Positions 32,855 to 41,388 of a stretch of DNA of 64,000 bases are shown here, piece by piece. The notes beneath the pieces are model-generated. The model saw nothing but the letters and a program-made list of their open reading frames with translations, was not told where the DNA came from and did not search any database. The stretch comes from CAVSUR01 sp963731285 (GTDB lineage: Bacteria; Actinomycetota; Actinomycetes; Streptosporangiales; Streptosporangiaceae), in NCBI GenBank assembly GCA_963731285.1, contig CAVSUR010000011.1:372001-436000 (forward strand). Direction: 5' to 3'. Within the stretch, counting starts at the first letter, position 1, and each line of letters starts with the position of its first letter. The position numbers and the translations under genes are program-made.

Positions 32855-34045
32855 TCACGACACCGCCGTATCCCGGATGGCCACCTCCGGATCGGCCAGC
32901 CGGGCGGCGTCCACTTCGGTGCCTGCCTCGATCATCCGGCGTCCTTGCACCAGGTCGCGGGGCGAGCTGACGGTCAGCAGGGCCACCAGCCGGGGGCCGG
33001 CCAGCCAGCAGGCCGCCCACCGGCGGGCAGCCGGGTTGCCCCGCAGCACCATCCGGTCCGCGCCGCCGTGGAAGCCGGCGTACTGCACCATCCGGCCGAA
33101 CTGCTCGGACCAGAAGTACGGAACGGGGTCGTAACTGCCGGTCCCCGCCAGCAGGACGCGGGCCAGGGCCGCGGGGCCGCGCAGTGCGCCATCCCAGTGC
33201 TCGGTCCGCAGCCGGCGCTGGTAGCGCCGGGACCAGAACGCCGCGCAGTCTCCGACTGCGAACACGCCAGGGACCGAGGCGCGCAGCGCGTCATCGACCG
33301 CGACGCCGTTGTCCAGGGCCAGCCCGCTGCCAGCCAGCCAGCCCACGTCGGGCCGGACGCCGACGGCCGTCACGATCTCGTCCGCGGCCAGCCCGCCGCC
33401 GTCGGCCAGTGCCAGTCCGCCGTCCTGCACCGACGCCACCGCGGTACCGAGCCGCAGGTCGACGCCCGCGGCACCGTACCAGCCCGCTGTCAGCGCGCCC
33501 ACCTGCGGGCCGACCGCCGCCGCGAGCGGCGTGCCGGCCGCCTCGACCACGGTCACCCGGCAGCCGCGAGCGGTGGCCGTGGTCGCCAGCTCGGCGCCGA
33601 TCCACCCGGCGCCCACGATGGCCAGCCTGACTCCCGGCACCAGTGCCGTGCGCAGCGCCAGCGCGTCGTCGATGGTGCGCAGCAGCCGCTGAGGGCCGGG
33701 ACCGGGCAGCATCACCGGCCGCGCGCCGGTTGCCAGTACCAGCCGGTCGAAGGCATGCTCGCCGCGATCGGTGCTCAGCAGCTGGCCGGCCAGGCCGGTC
33801 GCGGTCTCCCCTAGGCGCACGTCGGCGTTGAGCGGCCCGAGGTCCAGGCGCAGCGTCGTGTCGTCCACCTCGCCGGTCATGACCTTCTTCGTCAGCGGCG
33901 GCCGGTCGTAGGGCATCCTGGCCTCCGCGCCGACCAGCGTGAGCGAGCCCTGGTAGCCGACGGCGCGCAGCTCCTCGACCGTCCGCAGGCCGGCCAGGCC
34001 GGCGCCGACAACGACGATGCGCCGCGGCTGCCCCAGCTCAGTCAC
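32855..34045 (-). CDS. NAD(P)/FAD-dependent oxidoreductase
   Basis: Ferredoxin-reductase-like flavoprotein of 396 residues. FAD-binding VVVGAGLAGLRTVEELR at the N-terminus, NAD(P)-binding AIVGAGWIGAELA in the middle, VFAVGDCAAF for the second FAD contact and a C-terminal interface domain (YFWSEQFG). The substrate is unknown; relatives reduce ferredoxins of P450 or dioxygenase systems, but none is nearby. GTG 34045 follows TACCCT by 7 bp, suggesting a leaderless message. Confidence 0.88.
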   Translation of the reverse strand: MTELGQPRRIVVVGAGLAGLRTVEELRAVGYQGSLTLVGAEARMPYDRPPLTKKVMTGEVDDTTLRLDLGPLNADVRLGETATGLAGQLLSTDRGEHAFDRLVLATGARPVMLPGPGPQRLLRTIDDALALRTALVPGVRLAIVGAGWIGAELATTATARGCRVTVVEAAGTPLAAAVGPQVGALTAGWYGAAGVDLRLGTAVASVQDGGLALADGGGLAADEIVTAVGVRPDVGWLAGSGLALDNGVAVDDALRASVPGVFAVGDCAAFWSRRYQRRLRTEHWDGALRGPAALARVLLAGTGSYDPVPYFWSEQFGRMVQYAGFHGGADRMVLRGNPAARRWAACWLAGPRLVALLTVSSPRDLVQGRRMIEAGTEVDAARLADPEVAIRDTAVS

Positions 34046-34283
34046 GCGAGAAAGGGTAGACCGGCCAGCGCGGGCTCAGGGGCGACATGGCGCAGGGCAG
34101 CGCGGCTCAGGGCAGCGCGGACAGCGGTGCGCTGCGGGTGCAACCCTGGCCGCGGGGATGGCATCGACGAGCTTGGCCAGCTGGTCCTGGCTGAGCAGCC
34201 CCGGGTGGCCGGAAGAGTTACCTGCGCTTACCCAGCGTCATAACCGGGGCGGGCACCAGTTGGCGCGGCCTAGACTGCTCCGG

Positions 34284-36362
34284 ATGGACACGACCCTTTC
34301 GTCGCGCCCCCGGCAGCTGCTTGACGGCAGGTACCGGGCTGAAGCACAGCTTGCGCGCGGCGGAATGGCGACGGTCTACCTGGCCACCGACACCCGGCTC
34401 GACCGCAAGGTAGCGCTGAAGATCGCCTATTCCGACCTGGCGGCCGACGCGGAGTTCGTCCGGCGGTTCATCGGCGAGGCCCGCTCGGCGGCCCGGCTGT
34501 CCAGCCCGCACGTGGTCGCCGTGTACGACCAGGGGTCGGACGGACCGGTGCACTTCATCGTGATGGAGTACGTGCCCGGGCAGACCCTCCGCGAGCTGCT
34601 GAGCGAGCGCGGCAGGCTGAGCCCCGGAGAGGCGCTCGACATCACCGAGGGCGCGCTGTCCGGCCTCGCCGTCGCGCACGAGGCGGGCATCGTGCACCGG
34701 GACGTCAAGCCGGAGAACGTGCTGCTAACCCGGTCCGGCCTGGTCAAGGTGGCGGACTTCGGGCTGGCCCGGGCGGCCGCCGCGGCCGGCCACACCAAGA
34801 CCGGCGTGATCATCGGCACGGCTGCCTACCTGGCGCCCGAGCAGGTGACGGCGAGCAGCTCGGATGCCCGCACCGACGTCTACGCGGCCGGGATCATGCT
34901 GTTCGAGCTGCTGACCGGCCGCCAGCCGTACACCGGGGAGACTCCGCTGGCGGTGGCCTACAAGCACGTCGAGGAGACAGTACCGCCCCCATCGGCTCTG
35001 GTGCCGGACCTGCCGCCCGCGCTGGATGCCCTGGTGGCGCTGGCGACCAGCCGCGATCCCGGCCGGCGTCCCGCCGACGCCGGCCATTTCCTGGCCGCGA
35101 TCGACGCGGTGCGCCGCGGCGCCCGGGCAAGCGCGGCGGCCGGGTCTGCCGCCCCGCGTCCGGCCGGGCGTGACGTCGAGGCCTCGCTGGCCGATACCTG
35201 CCCGCCCGGCGGGCTTGCCGCGCTGGGGTTCCGGTCCGAGGCGGACTCATGGCCGCCTGCTCCGGCCGCGATAACGCGGGGCGCGACCGGCGCCGAGGTG
35301 CTCAGCGAGCCAGGGCGGCCCGCGAGGCTGGCTGAACCCGGCCGCGGGTCCAACCACACGCTTGTCGTCAGCGGCGGCGAGATGGGCCGGGCATCCGGGC
35401 ATGGCGCGCGTCCTCGGCACCACCGGAGCGCGGTAGCAGAACGGCACTACCGGGCAGCTGACCGGGAGCGCGAGCCCTTCCTGCAGCGCTGGCTGTTCAG
35501 CCGCAGGCTGCTCTACCTGACGCTGGCAATCGTCCTCGCGGTCATCGCCGGGCTGGCCATCTGGTGGGTGACCAAGGGTGAGTACGGCACGGTCCCGTCG
35601 GTCAAGGGCACGTCGGCCGCCGCGGCCAGGACGGACCTGCGCAACGCGGGGTACGCGGTGCGCCGCGGCACCGGGCGGCACTCGGCGGTGCCGCGCGGCC
35701 AGGTCATCGCGACCAGGCCGGCCGCCGGGGCCCAGGTCAGGCGGGGCGGCACGATCACGCTCGTGGTCTCGCTCGGCCCGGTGCAGATTTCCGTGCCGGG
35801 GGTAACCGGGCTGCCGCTGGCCAGCGCGGAAGCAGCACTGCGCAAGGTCGGCCTGCGCCCGGCTCCGGCCGCGGCGGTGACCTCCGCGACGGTCCAGGCC
35901 GGAATCGTGATCAGCACCCAGCCGGTCGCCGGCACCCGCTGGCCGGCCACCAAGCCGGTGACAATAGTCAGCAGCGCCGGGCCGCCGTTGCCCAACTTCA
36001 CCGGCCAGCAGGTCGCGGCGGCCGAGGCCGCGGCCCAGGCGGGCGGCTACACGATCAACCCCGTGCAGGACGCCAACGGCACCGAGCCGCAGGGCACGAT
36101 CGTCCGCCAGTCACCAGTACCGGGCAGCCCGATCAGCCCGCATGAGGTCGTGACCGTGCACGTCTCTCCCGGTCCGCCGATGGTCGCCGTGCCGGACACC
36201 CGGGGCATGTTCGTGCAGCAGGCCGTCCAGGTGCTGACCAAGGCCGGATTCAGGGTCACCGTGAACCACGGGCTGCTGGGCAGCCGGGTGACCAGTTACA
36301 GCCCGGCCGGGCAGGCGCCGCCCGGGTCCGCGATCACGATCACCATCGGCTTCGGCCTGTAA
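34284..36362 (+). CDS. Ser/Thr protein kinase with PASTA repeats
   Basis: Membrane receptor kinase of the PknB/PknL type. Cytosolic kinase domain (residues ~15-280): GGMATVYLA, VALKI (ATP Lys), HRDVKPENVLL (catalytic Asp), DFGLARA, and APEQVTA. A ~135-residue linker follows, then one transmembrane helix (LLYLTLAIVLAVIAGLAIWW, residues ~410-430) and four extracytoplasmic PASTA repeats that in relatives bind peptidoglycan fragments. ATG 34284 is 7 bp after TAGACT (34271-34276), so probably leaderless. The adjacent Rv2175c-like protein is a plausible substrate, and DAHP synthase follows on the same strand. Confidence 0.94.
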   Translation: MDTTLSSRPRQLLDGRYRAEAQLARGGMATVYLATDTRLDRKVALKIAYSDLAADAEFVRRFIGEARSAARLSSPHVVAVYDQGSDGPVHFIVMEYVPGQTLRELLSERGRLSPGEALDITEGALSGLAVAHEAGIVHRDVKPENVLLTRSGLVKVADFGLARAAAAAGHTKTGVIIGTAAYLAPEQVTASSSDARTDVYAAGIMLFELLTGRQPYTGETPLAVAYKHVEETVPPPSALVPDLPPALDALVALATSRDPGRRPADAGHFLAAIDAVRRGARASAAAGSAAPRPAGRDVEASLADTCPPGGLAALGFRSEADSWPPAPAAITRGATGAEVLSEPGRPARLAEPGRGSNHTLVVSGGEMGRASGHGARPRHHRSAVAERHYRAADREREPFLQRWLFSRRLLYLTLAIVLAVIAGLAIWWVTKGEYGTVPSVKGTSAAAARTDLRNAGYAVRRGTGRHSAVPRGQVIATRPAAGAQVRRGGTITLVVSLGPVQISVPGVTGLPLASAEAALRKVGLRPAPAAAVTSATVQAGIVISTQPVAGTRWPATKPVTIVSSAGPPLPNFTGQQVAAAEAAAQAGGYTINPVQDANGTEPQGTIVRQSPVPGSPISPHEVVTVHVSPGPPMVAVPDTRGMFVQQAVQVLTKAGFRVTVNHGLLGSRVTSYSPAGQAPPGSAITITIGFGL

Positions 36363-36409
36363 CCGGTCCCCGGGGTCCCGGCGACCTCACCGCTGCCGCG
36401 CTGCCGCCG

Positions 36410-36535
36410 CCCGAGCTTGCCGAACTCCGCCTGCTGGGTCATCCGGTCACGGCCGGCGTGCCGTTCATCGTGGAGACTCCCGGTGGCGAGCGGGGGCATT
36501 CCGCCGACGTGGCGTGCCTGCGCGGCCTGCGCTAG
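36410..36535 (+). pseudogene. nfo: Remnant of endonuclease IV (C-terminal ~40 codons)
   Basis: Between the kinase and the leader peptide, one frame reads LAELRLLGHPVTAGVPFIVE then TPGGERGHSADVACLRGLR and stops at 36533-36535. The VPFIVETPGG segment matches the C-terminus of endonuclease IV (AP endonuclease), whose last metal-ligand Glu lies in the ETPG motif. There is no start and no other domain, so this is a truncated remnant. Chance similarity cannot be ruled out. Confidence 0.5.
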
Positions 36536-36544
36536 GCTTCGCCC

Positions 36545-36619
36545 GTGCGCAGAACGTACTGGCAGTTTTCTGGCTACCGACCCGGCCCTGGGACGGTCGC
36601 CCGCCAGCGCATACGCTGA
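36545..36619 (+). CDS. Aromatic-rich leader peptide of DAHP synthase
   Basis: A 24-codon open frame from GTG 36545, 6 bp after TAGGCT (36533-36538), ending TGA 36617-36619. It reads MRRTYWQFSGYRPGPGTVAR and then QRIR, placing Tyr, Trp, Phe and Tyr codons within seven residues (positions 5-11). It is followed after 17 bp by a strong terminator-like hairpin and then the DAHP synthase gene. The arrangement is that of a classical attenuation leader sensing charged aromatic tRNAs. Confidence 0.7.
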   Translation: MRRTYWQFSGYRPGPGTVARQRIR

Positions 36620-36636
36620 CGCAAGGCGAAGCGAGC

Positions 36637-36666
36637 AAGCCCCGGGCCGATCGGCCCGGGGCTTTT
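36637..36666 (+). terminator. Attenuator hairpin before DAHP synthase
   Basis: A 28-bp perfect inverted repeat (36637-36664) built on GCCCCGGGCC and GGCCCGGGGC arms with GATC at its centre, running into TTTT at 36663-36666. It is an intrinsic terminator located 27 bp before the DAHP synthase start and after the leader peptide, so it is placed to attenuate that gene. I could not identify a single convincing competing antiterminator helix, although GGCCCTGGG in the leader could pair with part of the arm. Confidence 0.8.
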
Positions 36667-36692
36667 GTCATGACGGAGTCAGGGAGATTCAG

Positions 36693-37736
36693 ATGGTGGT
36701 GGTGATGGCCCCCGAGGCGACCCAGGAGAATATTGACGCGATCGTCGGCCTGGTCCAGTCCGCGGGCGGCGAGGCGTTCGTCAGCCGGGGGGTATCCCGC
36801 ACCATCGTCGGCCTGGTCGGGGACGTCGATCAGTTCGGCACGCTCAACCTGCGCCGCCGGGCCGGGGTCAGCGATGTGGTCCGCATCTCGGTGCCGTACA
36901 AGCTGGTCAGCAGGGAGCACCATCCGAGCAGATCGGTGATCACCGTCGCCGGGGTGCCCATCGGGCCGGACACGGTCACGCTCATCGCCGGCCCGTGCAC
37001 GGTGGAGAACCCCGAGCAGACCCTGGCTTCCGCCCGGATGGCCCAGGCAGCGGGCGCGGCGATGCTGCGCGGCGGGGCGTACAAGCCGCGCACCTCCCCG
37101 TACGCGTTCCAGGGACTCGGCGAGACCGGGCTGAAGATCCTGGCCGAGGTCCGGGCCGAGACCGGGCTGCCGGTCGTGACCGAGGTGATCGACCCGGCCA
37201 GCGTGGACCTGATCTGCTCCTACGCGGACATGCTCCAGGTGGGCACGCGCAGCATGCAGAACTTCGCCCTGCTCCAGGCGGTCGGCTCGGCCGGCAAGCC
37301 GGTGCTGCTCAAGCGCGGCATGAACGCCACGATCGAGGAGTGGCTGATGGCCGCCGAGTACATCGCCCAGCGCGGCAACCTGGACATCGTGCTGTGCGAG
37401 CGGGGCATCCGCACGTTCGAGACCGCGACCCGCAACACGCTCGACATCAGCGCGGTACCGGTCGCCCAGCGGCTGTCGCACCTGCCGGTCATCATCGACC
37501 CGTCGCACTCGGGCGGCCGCCGGGACCTGGTGCTGCCGCTGAGCCGGGCCGCGATCGCGGTCGGCGCCGACGGCCTGATCGTCGACGTGCACCCGCAGCC
37601 GGACGTGGCGCTGTGCGACGGCGACCAGGCCCTGACCGACCCCGACATCAGGGAGCTGGCCGAGATGGGGGCCGCCCTGCCGCCGGCCGTCGGCCGGCGG
37701 CTCACCCCCGCGCCGCGCCCGGTACCCGCCGCCTGA
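36693..37736 (+). CDS. 3-deoxy-7-phosphoheptulonate (DAHP) synthase, type I-beta
   Basis: First step of the shikimate pathway, condensing PEP and erythrose 4-phosphate. An N-terminal ferredoxin-like regulatory domain (residues ~1-70, MVVVMAPEATQENIDAIVGL) precedes the barrel with TLIAGPCTVENPEQT, RGGAYKPRTSPYAFQGLG, LLKRGMNATIEEWL, CERGIRTFE and DPSHSGGRRDLV (metal ligands Cys, His, Glu, Asp expected there). ATG 36693 follows GGGAG at 7 bp. The fused N-terminal domain, seen in type I-beta enzymes, suggests feedback control by Tyr or Phe; an attenuation leader precedes it. Confidence 0.94.
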   Translation: MVVVMAPEATQENIDAIVGLVQSAGGEAFVSRGVSRTIVGLVGDVDQFGTLNLRRRAGVSDVVRISVPYKLVSREHHPSRSVITVAGVPIGPDTVTLIAGPCTVENPEQTLASARMAQAAGAAMLRGGAYKPRTSPYAFQGLGETGLKILAEVRAETGLPVVTEVIDPASVDLICSYADMLQVGTRSMQNFALLQAVGSAGKPVLLKRGMNATIEEWLMAAEYIAQRGNLDIVLCERGIRTFETATRNTLDISAVPVAQRLSHLPVIIDPSHSGGRRDLVLPLSRAAIAVGADGLIVDVHPQPDVALCDGDQALTDPDIRELAEMGAALPPAVGRRLTPAPRPVPAA

Positions 37737-37797
37737 GACCGCGCTGCTGCTCCGCCAGCCCGGCCGGCCGGCACCGCCAGCCCTACCCGTATGGCAG

Positions 37798-38670
37798 CTA
37801 CAGCGCGGCGACGGCCGGGATCACCTCGGAGCCGATGATCTCCAGCGGCCGCACCTCCCACACGTTGGCCACGCCGCCGATCGCGGCGCCGAAGCCCAGC
37901 TCCGCCAGCCGTCCCAGATCGTCCACCACCTGCTGGGCCTTCTCGCCGCGCTCCCCCACGTCGAAGACGTAATAGCAGGTCTTGGTGATCTCGTGGTAGT
38001 CACGGCCCTCGGTCTCGCAGTGGCCGCGCAGCACGTCGAGCTTGTGCGCCAGGTCGGGCCCGGGGAACAGATTGCACGCCTGCGCGTACCGGGCGACCAG
38101 CCGCAGCGTCTTGCGCTCCCCCGACCCGCCGATCATGATCGGCGGGTGCGGCCGGGCCAGCGCAGCCGGGGAGTTCAGCAGCCGGTCCAGCGAGTAGTGG
38201 CGGCCGCGGTAGGGCTTCTCGTCGCCCGCCCACATCTGCAGGCAGATCTGCAGCGCTTCCTCCAGCCGCTCGAACCGCTCGGCCACCGGCGGGAACGGGA
38301 TGCCGAGCCCGCGTGACTCCTCCTCGTTCCAGGCAGCGCCCACGCCCAGCCAGGCCCGGCCGCCGGACAGCACGTCCAGCGTGGTGACGATCTTGGCCAG
38401 GATGCCGGGATGCCGGTAGACGATGCCGGTGACCAGCGTGAGCAGCTTGGCGCGCGAGGTGCAGGCCGCCAGGTAGCCCAGCGTGGTATAGGCCTCGAGC
38501 ATCTCCCGCTCGGGCGCCCCGATGGCCTGGATCTGGAAGAAGTGGTCCATCACGGCGAGGAACTCGAAACCGGCGTCGTCAGCCGTCCGCGCCACTGTCG
38601 CGAGGTCGGCGCCCAGCCGGCCCGGCCCGCCGGGCGAGGTGAAATCCGGGATCTGCAATCCGATCTGCAC
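37798..38670 (-). CDS. LLM-class F420-dependent oxidoreductase
   Basis: Luciferase-like TIM barrel that probably uses reduced coenzyme F420. Signals are LQIPDFTSPGG, FEFLAVMDHFFQI, TLVTGIVYRHPGILAK, TTLDVLSGGRAWLGVGAAWNEEE and IMIGGSGERKTLRLVARYAQ. I chose GTG 38670 because GGAGG precedes it by 6 bp; the in-frame extension to 38721 is not family-like. Substrate unknown. It is convergent with DAHP synthase and divergent from the exported protein that follows. Confidence 0.92.
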   Translation of the reverse strand: MQIGLQIPDFTSPGGPGRLGADLATVARTADDAGFEFLAVMDHFFQIQAIGAPEREMLEAYTTLGYLAACTSRAKLLTLVTGIVYRHPGILAKIVTTLDVLSGGRAWLGVGAAWNEEESRGLGIPFPPVAERFERLEEALQICLQMWAGDEKPYRGRHYSLDRLLNSPAALARPHPPIMIGGSGERKTLRLVARYAQACNLFPGPDLAHKLDVLRGHCETEGRDYHEITKTCYYVFDVGERGEKAQQVVDDLGRLAELGFGAAIGGVANVWEVRPLEIIGSEVIPAVAAL

Positions 38671-38977
38671 GTGCACCTCCGCTATGCCATCTCTCGGCCG
38701 TGGGCCGCGGCTGCCTGTCACTGCCGTATGCCACCGTCGTATGCCACCGGGCAGCCTTTCATACCGCGGCCAGGCCGCGCCGCGCGGTGCGGGCCTGATG
38801 CACTGCTCAGATGTGACGCGCCGCGCACCGGTCGCCGGGCGCGTGGACGGCCCGGGGAACCGGCCGCCAACGGCCTTCCCTGGCGAAAGCCGGCTGGTAT
38901 TGGTACTAGCCTGGGATCACCCCGGTCATCTGATAGTCATCGGACGGTCAGTGGATCCCCGCGAGGTGGAGGTCTGC
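38671..38977. other. Divergent intergenic region
   Basis: 307 bp between the F420 oxidoreductase and the exported-protein gene. It contains a close direct repeat CGTATGCCACCG twice (about 38727 and 38740) and a TACTAG hexamer near 38905 that could serve the rightward gene. I see no RNA gene or open frame worth calling. Confidence 0.4.
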
Positions 38978-40219
38978 GTGCGCTATCCGCCCCGATCAGC
39001 CGTGATGGTCTCCGCCGTGCTGGCGGCCGCCACCTTCCCGGCTGCGCTGCGGATGCCCGCTGACGCGGCGGGCGGGGCGCACCAGGGACATGCGGCGGCC
39101 CGGGAACGGGCGGCGGAGCTCACGCCAGCGCAGGCAGCCGCAGGCCGTCATCGCCGGGCGCCCTGGCGGCTGGCCGCCGTGGTGCACACCGGCGCCGCGG
39201 GCAACCTGTCCGGCTACACATCGGTGCTGGCCCTGTCGAGGTCCGACGCATGGGCATTCGGCGGCACCAACCCGGGCGGCCCGAGCGCGCCCATCGCAGC
39301 ACACTGGGATGGCCGGCGCTGGCGGGCCGTGGCACTGCCGCCGGGGCTGACCGGCTTCATCAGGGCCGCGAGCGCCTCCTCGCCGCGCAGCATCTGGGCC
39401 GTGAATTACTTCGGCAGCTACCTGCTGCACTGGAACGGCCGCCACTGGACGGTGGGCCGCCGCTGGAGGGGGTCCCAGACGGCCACATCGGTGGTCGCGA
39501 TCAGCCGGTCGGACGTGTGGGCGTTCGGAGCCGGGAGCAAGCCGCAGGCGTGGCAGTACAACGGCACGTCCTGGCGCAGGCGGCACGGGCCGGCCGCGAC
39601 GGTCGTGCAGGCCAGCGCACACGGCCGGGACAGCATCTGGGCGATCGCCCAGGGCCGGCGGGGCCGCGAGATCGTGCGCTATGACGACGGCAGGTGGACC
39701 CGGGTGCGGGTCGGCGCGGCGCTGGCCAAGATGACCCTGGCCGACATACTGGCCGTGTCCCGCAGCAGCGTCTGGGTGTCCGGCACCACGGCTTCGGGAT
39801 CCGGGCTGATCGTCGCGCACCGCGATGGCGGCCGCTGGCGCCGGTTCACCGCGCCGTGGCCGGTCCGGCCTGAGCGATTCGCCGCCGACGGCCATGGCGG
39901 CATCTGGATACCGACCGTGACCGGGACGCTGACCAGCACCAGATGGGTGCTGCATCTGTCCCCGTCCGGGCGCTGGACTCGCACGAGCTTCGCCGCTGGC
40001 CCTGGTAGCAGCGTCGGTGACCTCGCGCTAATCCCCGGCACCAGGTCGCTGTGGGCCAGCGGCGGGCTGCTGCGCGGAACCAGCGGCGACGCCGCGGTCT
40101 GGGCCCATGGCCGGGTGCCCGTCCGGGGCGCCCCCCGCCGGCTTGGGGCCAGCCGCCGCCGGGACGCCGGCCGCTCGTCAGCTAGCCGGCCCGGGCCGAG
40201 GATCTATCCGCTGCGCTAG
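38978..40219 (+). CDS. Exported protein with WAxG/HWxG repeats, probable beta-propeller
   Basis: 413 residues. The N-terminus RYPPRSAVMVSAVLAAATFP is a signal peptide with likely cleavage near ADA. The body contains about six units with SDAWAFGG / SIWAVNYFG / SDVWAFGAG / SSVWVSG and paired HWDGRRW / HWNGRHW / QYNGTSW segments, the pattern of a beta-propeller or lectin-like repeat. GTG 38978 follows GAGGTGGAGG at 5 bp. The C-terminal ~40 residues are Arg/Ala/Gly-rich. Function unknown; presumably extracellular. No catalytic motif recognised. Confidence 0.8.
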   Translation: MRYPPRSAVMVSAVLAAATFPAALRMPADAAGGAHQGHAAARERAAELTPAQAAAGRHRRAPWRLAAVVHTGAAGNLSGYTSVLALSRSDAWAFGGTNPGGPSAPIAAHWDGRRWRAVALPPGLTGFIRAASASSPRSIWAVNYFGSYLLHWNGRHWTVGRRWRGSQTATSVVAISRSDVWAFGAGSKPQAWQYNGTSWRRRHGPAATVVQASAHGRDSIWAIAQGRRGREIVRYDDGRWTRVRVGAALAKMTLADILAVSRSSVWVSGTTASGSGLIVAHRDGGRWRRFTAPWPVRPERFAADGHGGIWIPTVTGTLTSTRWVLHLSPSGRWTRTSFAAGPGSSVGDLALIPGTRSLWASGGLLRGTSGDAAVWAHGRVPVRGAPRRLGASRRRDAGRSSASRPGPRIYPLR

Positions 40220-40361
40220 GCGGCCGGAACGGGCAAGACCAGGGCGGCAGGGTGGTCGGCCGCCAGGTAGCGGCGGTCACGCCGGCCAGGGCCCAGGATT
40301 ACACCAGCGGCACCGGCTAGCGGGCAGTCGCGCACCGCGAGGGCGCCCGAGCCGGCCGTGG

Positions 40362-41387
40362 TCAGATCCCGTGCGTGCCCTCGGCGAACAGCACGGCTTC
40401 CGCCTCGGCGAACGGCAGGCTCATGGCGTCTGTCTCCAGGAACGTCATGAACAGACGGGCGGCTGGCAGCCGCTGCCGGAACAGGACGGCGGCGCCGGAC
40501 ATGGCAGTGTCGAAATGGCTCTCGGCGACCCGGCGCGAAAAGGTCGCCGAGACCAGCGAGACGGGCCGCTGCTCCCGGCCCCCGGCCAGCGGCAGCCCCC
40601 GGTACAGCATTGGGTCAGCCGGGTCAGCCAGCGCCCACAGGGCGCGCGTGAAGGCGGCCCGGGCCAGCACGTGCGCGGCGCGGCGCGGCCGGGTCAGGCC
40701 GCCGCGGAACGTGGCCGGATCGCGGGGCGCCCGGCCGGCGTATGAGCACAGGCCCAGCTCCGCCATCACGATCAGGTGCCCGAGCACCAGCTCGCCGGAT
40801 CCCGGATTGCTCACCCACGTCCGGGCGAACTGCCGGTCCAGGCTGCTCATTCGGCGCGCCGCCAGGTATTCGCGCAGCCAGCTGCGTGCGGCGGGCCAGC
40901 CGTCCGCGTCGGTGATGAGCGGCCGCGGATCGAAGCTGGCCGGCGCACCGTGCCCGGCCAGCCAGGCGGCGGCCCTGGCCTGCTCGGCGCGCAGCTGCCT
41001 GCCGGTAGCTGCGCGCCTTTCCGGGCCGGCCGTCATCGACACGCGGACGTCGCCGCGGGCCGCCGCCGCCCGCAGGTCCGCCAGGTTCCGGCCGGCGGCC
41101 AGCGCGGCGTCCGGCCGGAACTGGTAGGACCCGGCTTCTTCGACCGGCACCAGCCAGCGGGCGCCCGCGTCCTCGAACGCGTCGATCTCCACCTCGAAGA
41201 AGCCGCGCTCGGGCAGCACGCTGACGATGTGCACCGGGGTGCGCCGCGGGTCGAGCAGCCGCCCGGCATTGCCAGCCACCAGATGCGCGAGGTCGCCGGG
41301 CACGAATTCGGCATCGGGCTGCTGATCAGGGTCGGACTGGTAGACCGCCCCAGGCGGCAGTGGCCCGTGCGGGCCTGCGCCGGTCAT
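40362..41387 (-). CDS. Hypothetical protein with ADP-ribosyltransferase-like C-terminus
   Basis: 341 residues, not a family I can name. The C-terminal ~110 residues carry the three landmarks of R-S-E ADP-ribosyltransferases in order: Arg in MLYRGLPL, a Ser-Thr-Ser-like strand SLVSATFSRRVAESHF, and a Glu-x-Glu strand AEAEAVLFAEG. The N-terminal part (about residues 20-110) is a separate domain with VHIVSVLPERGFFEVEID and RWLVPVEEAGSYQF. There is no signal peptide. It abuts the phosphodiester glycosidase gene by 2 bp. The ART assignment is inference from motif order and needs a structural prediction. Confidence 0.6.
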   Translation of the reverse strand: MTGAGPHGPLPPGAVYQSDPDQQPDAEFVPGDLAHLVAGNAGRLLDPRRTPVHIVSVLPERGFFEVEIDAFEDAGARWLVPVEEAGSYQFRPDAALAAGRNLADLRAAAARGDVRVSMTAGPERRAATGRQLRAEQARAAAWLAGHGAPASFDPRPLITDADGWPAARSWLREYLAARRMSSLDRQFARTWVSNPGSGELVLGHLIVMAELGLCSYAGRAPRDPATFRGGLTRPRRAAHVLARAAFTRALWALADPADPMLYRGLPLAGGREQRPVSLVSATFSRRVAESHFDTAMSGAAVLFRQRLPAARLFMTFLETDAMSLPFAEAEAVLFAEGTHGI

Positions 41388-41388
41388 C

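Noticed and set aside
36637..36666. A simple terminator of the kinase gene
   Set aside because: It lies 275 bp after the kinase stop and directly after an aromatic-rich leader frame, so attenuation of the DAHP gene is the better explanation.
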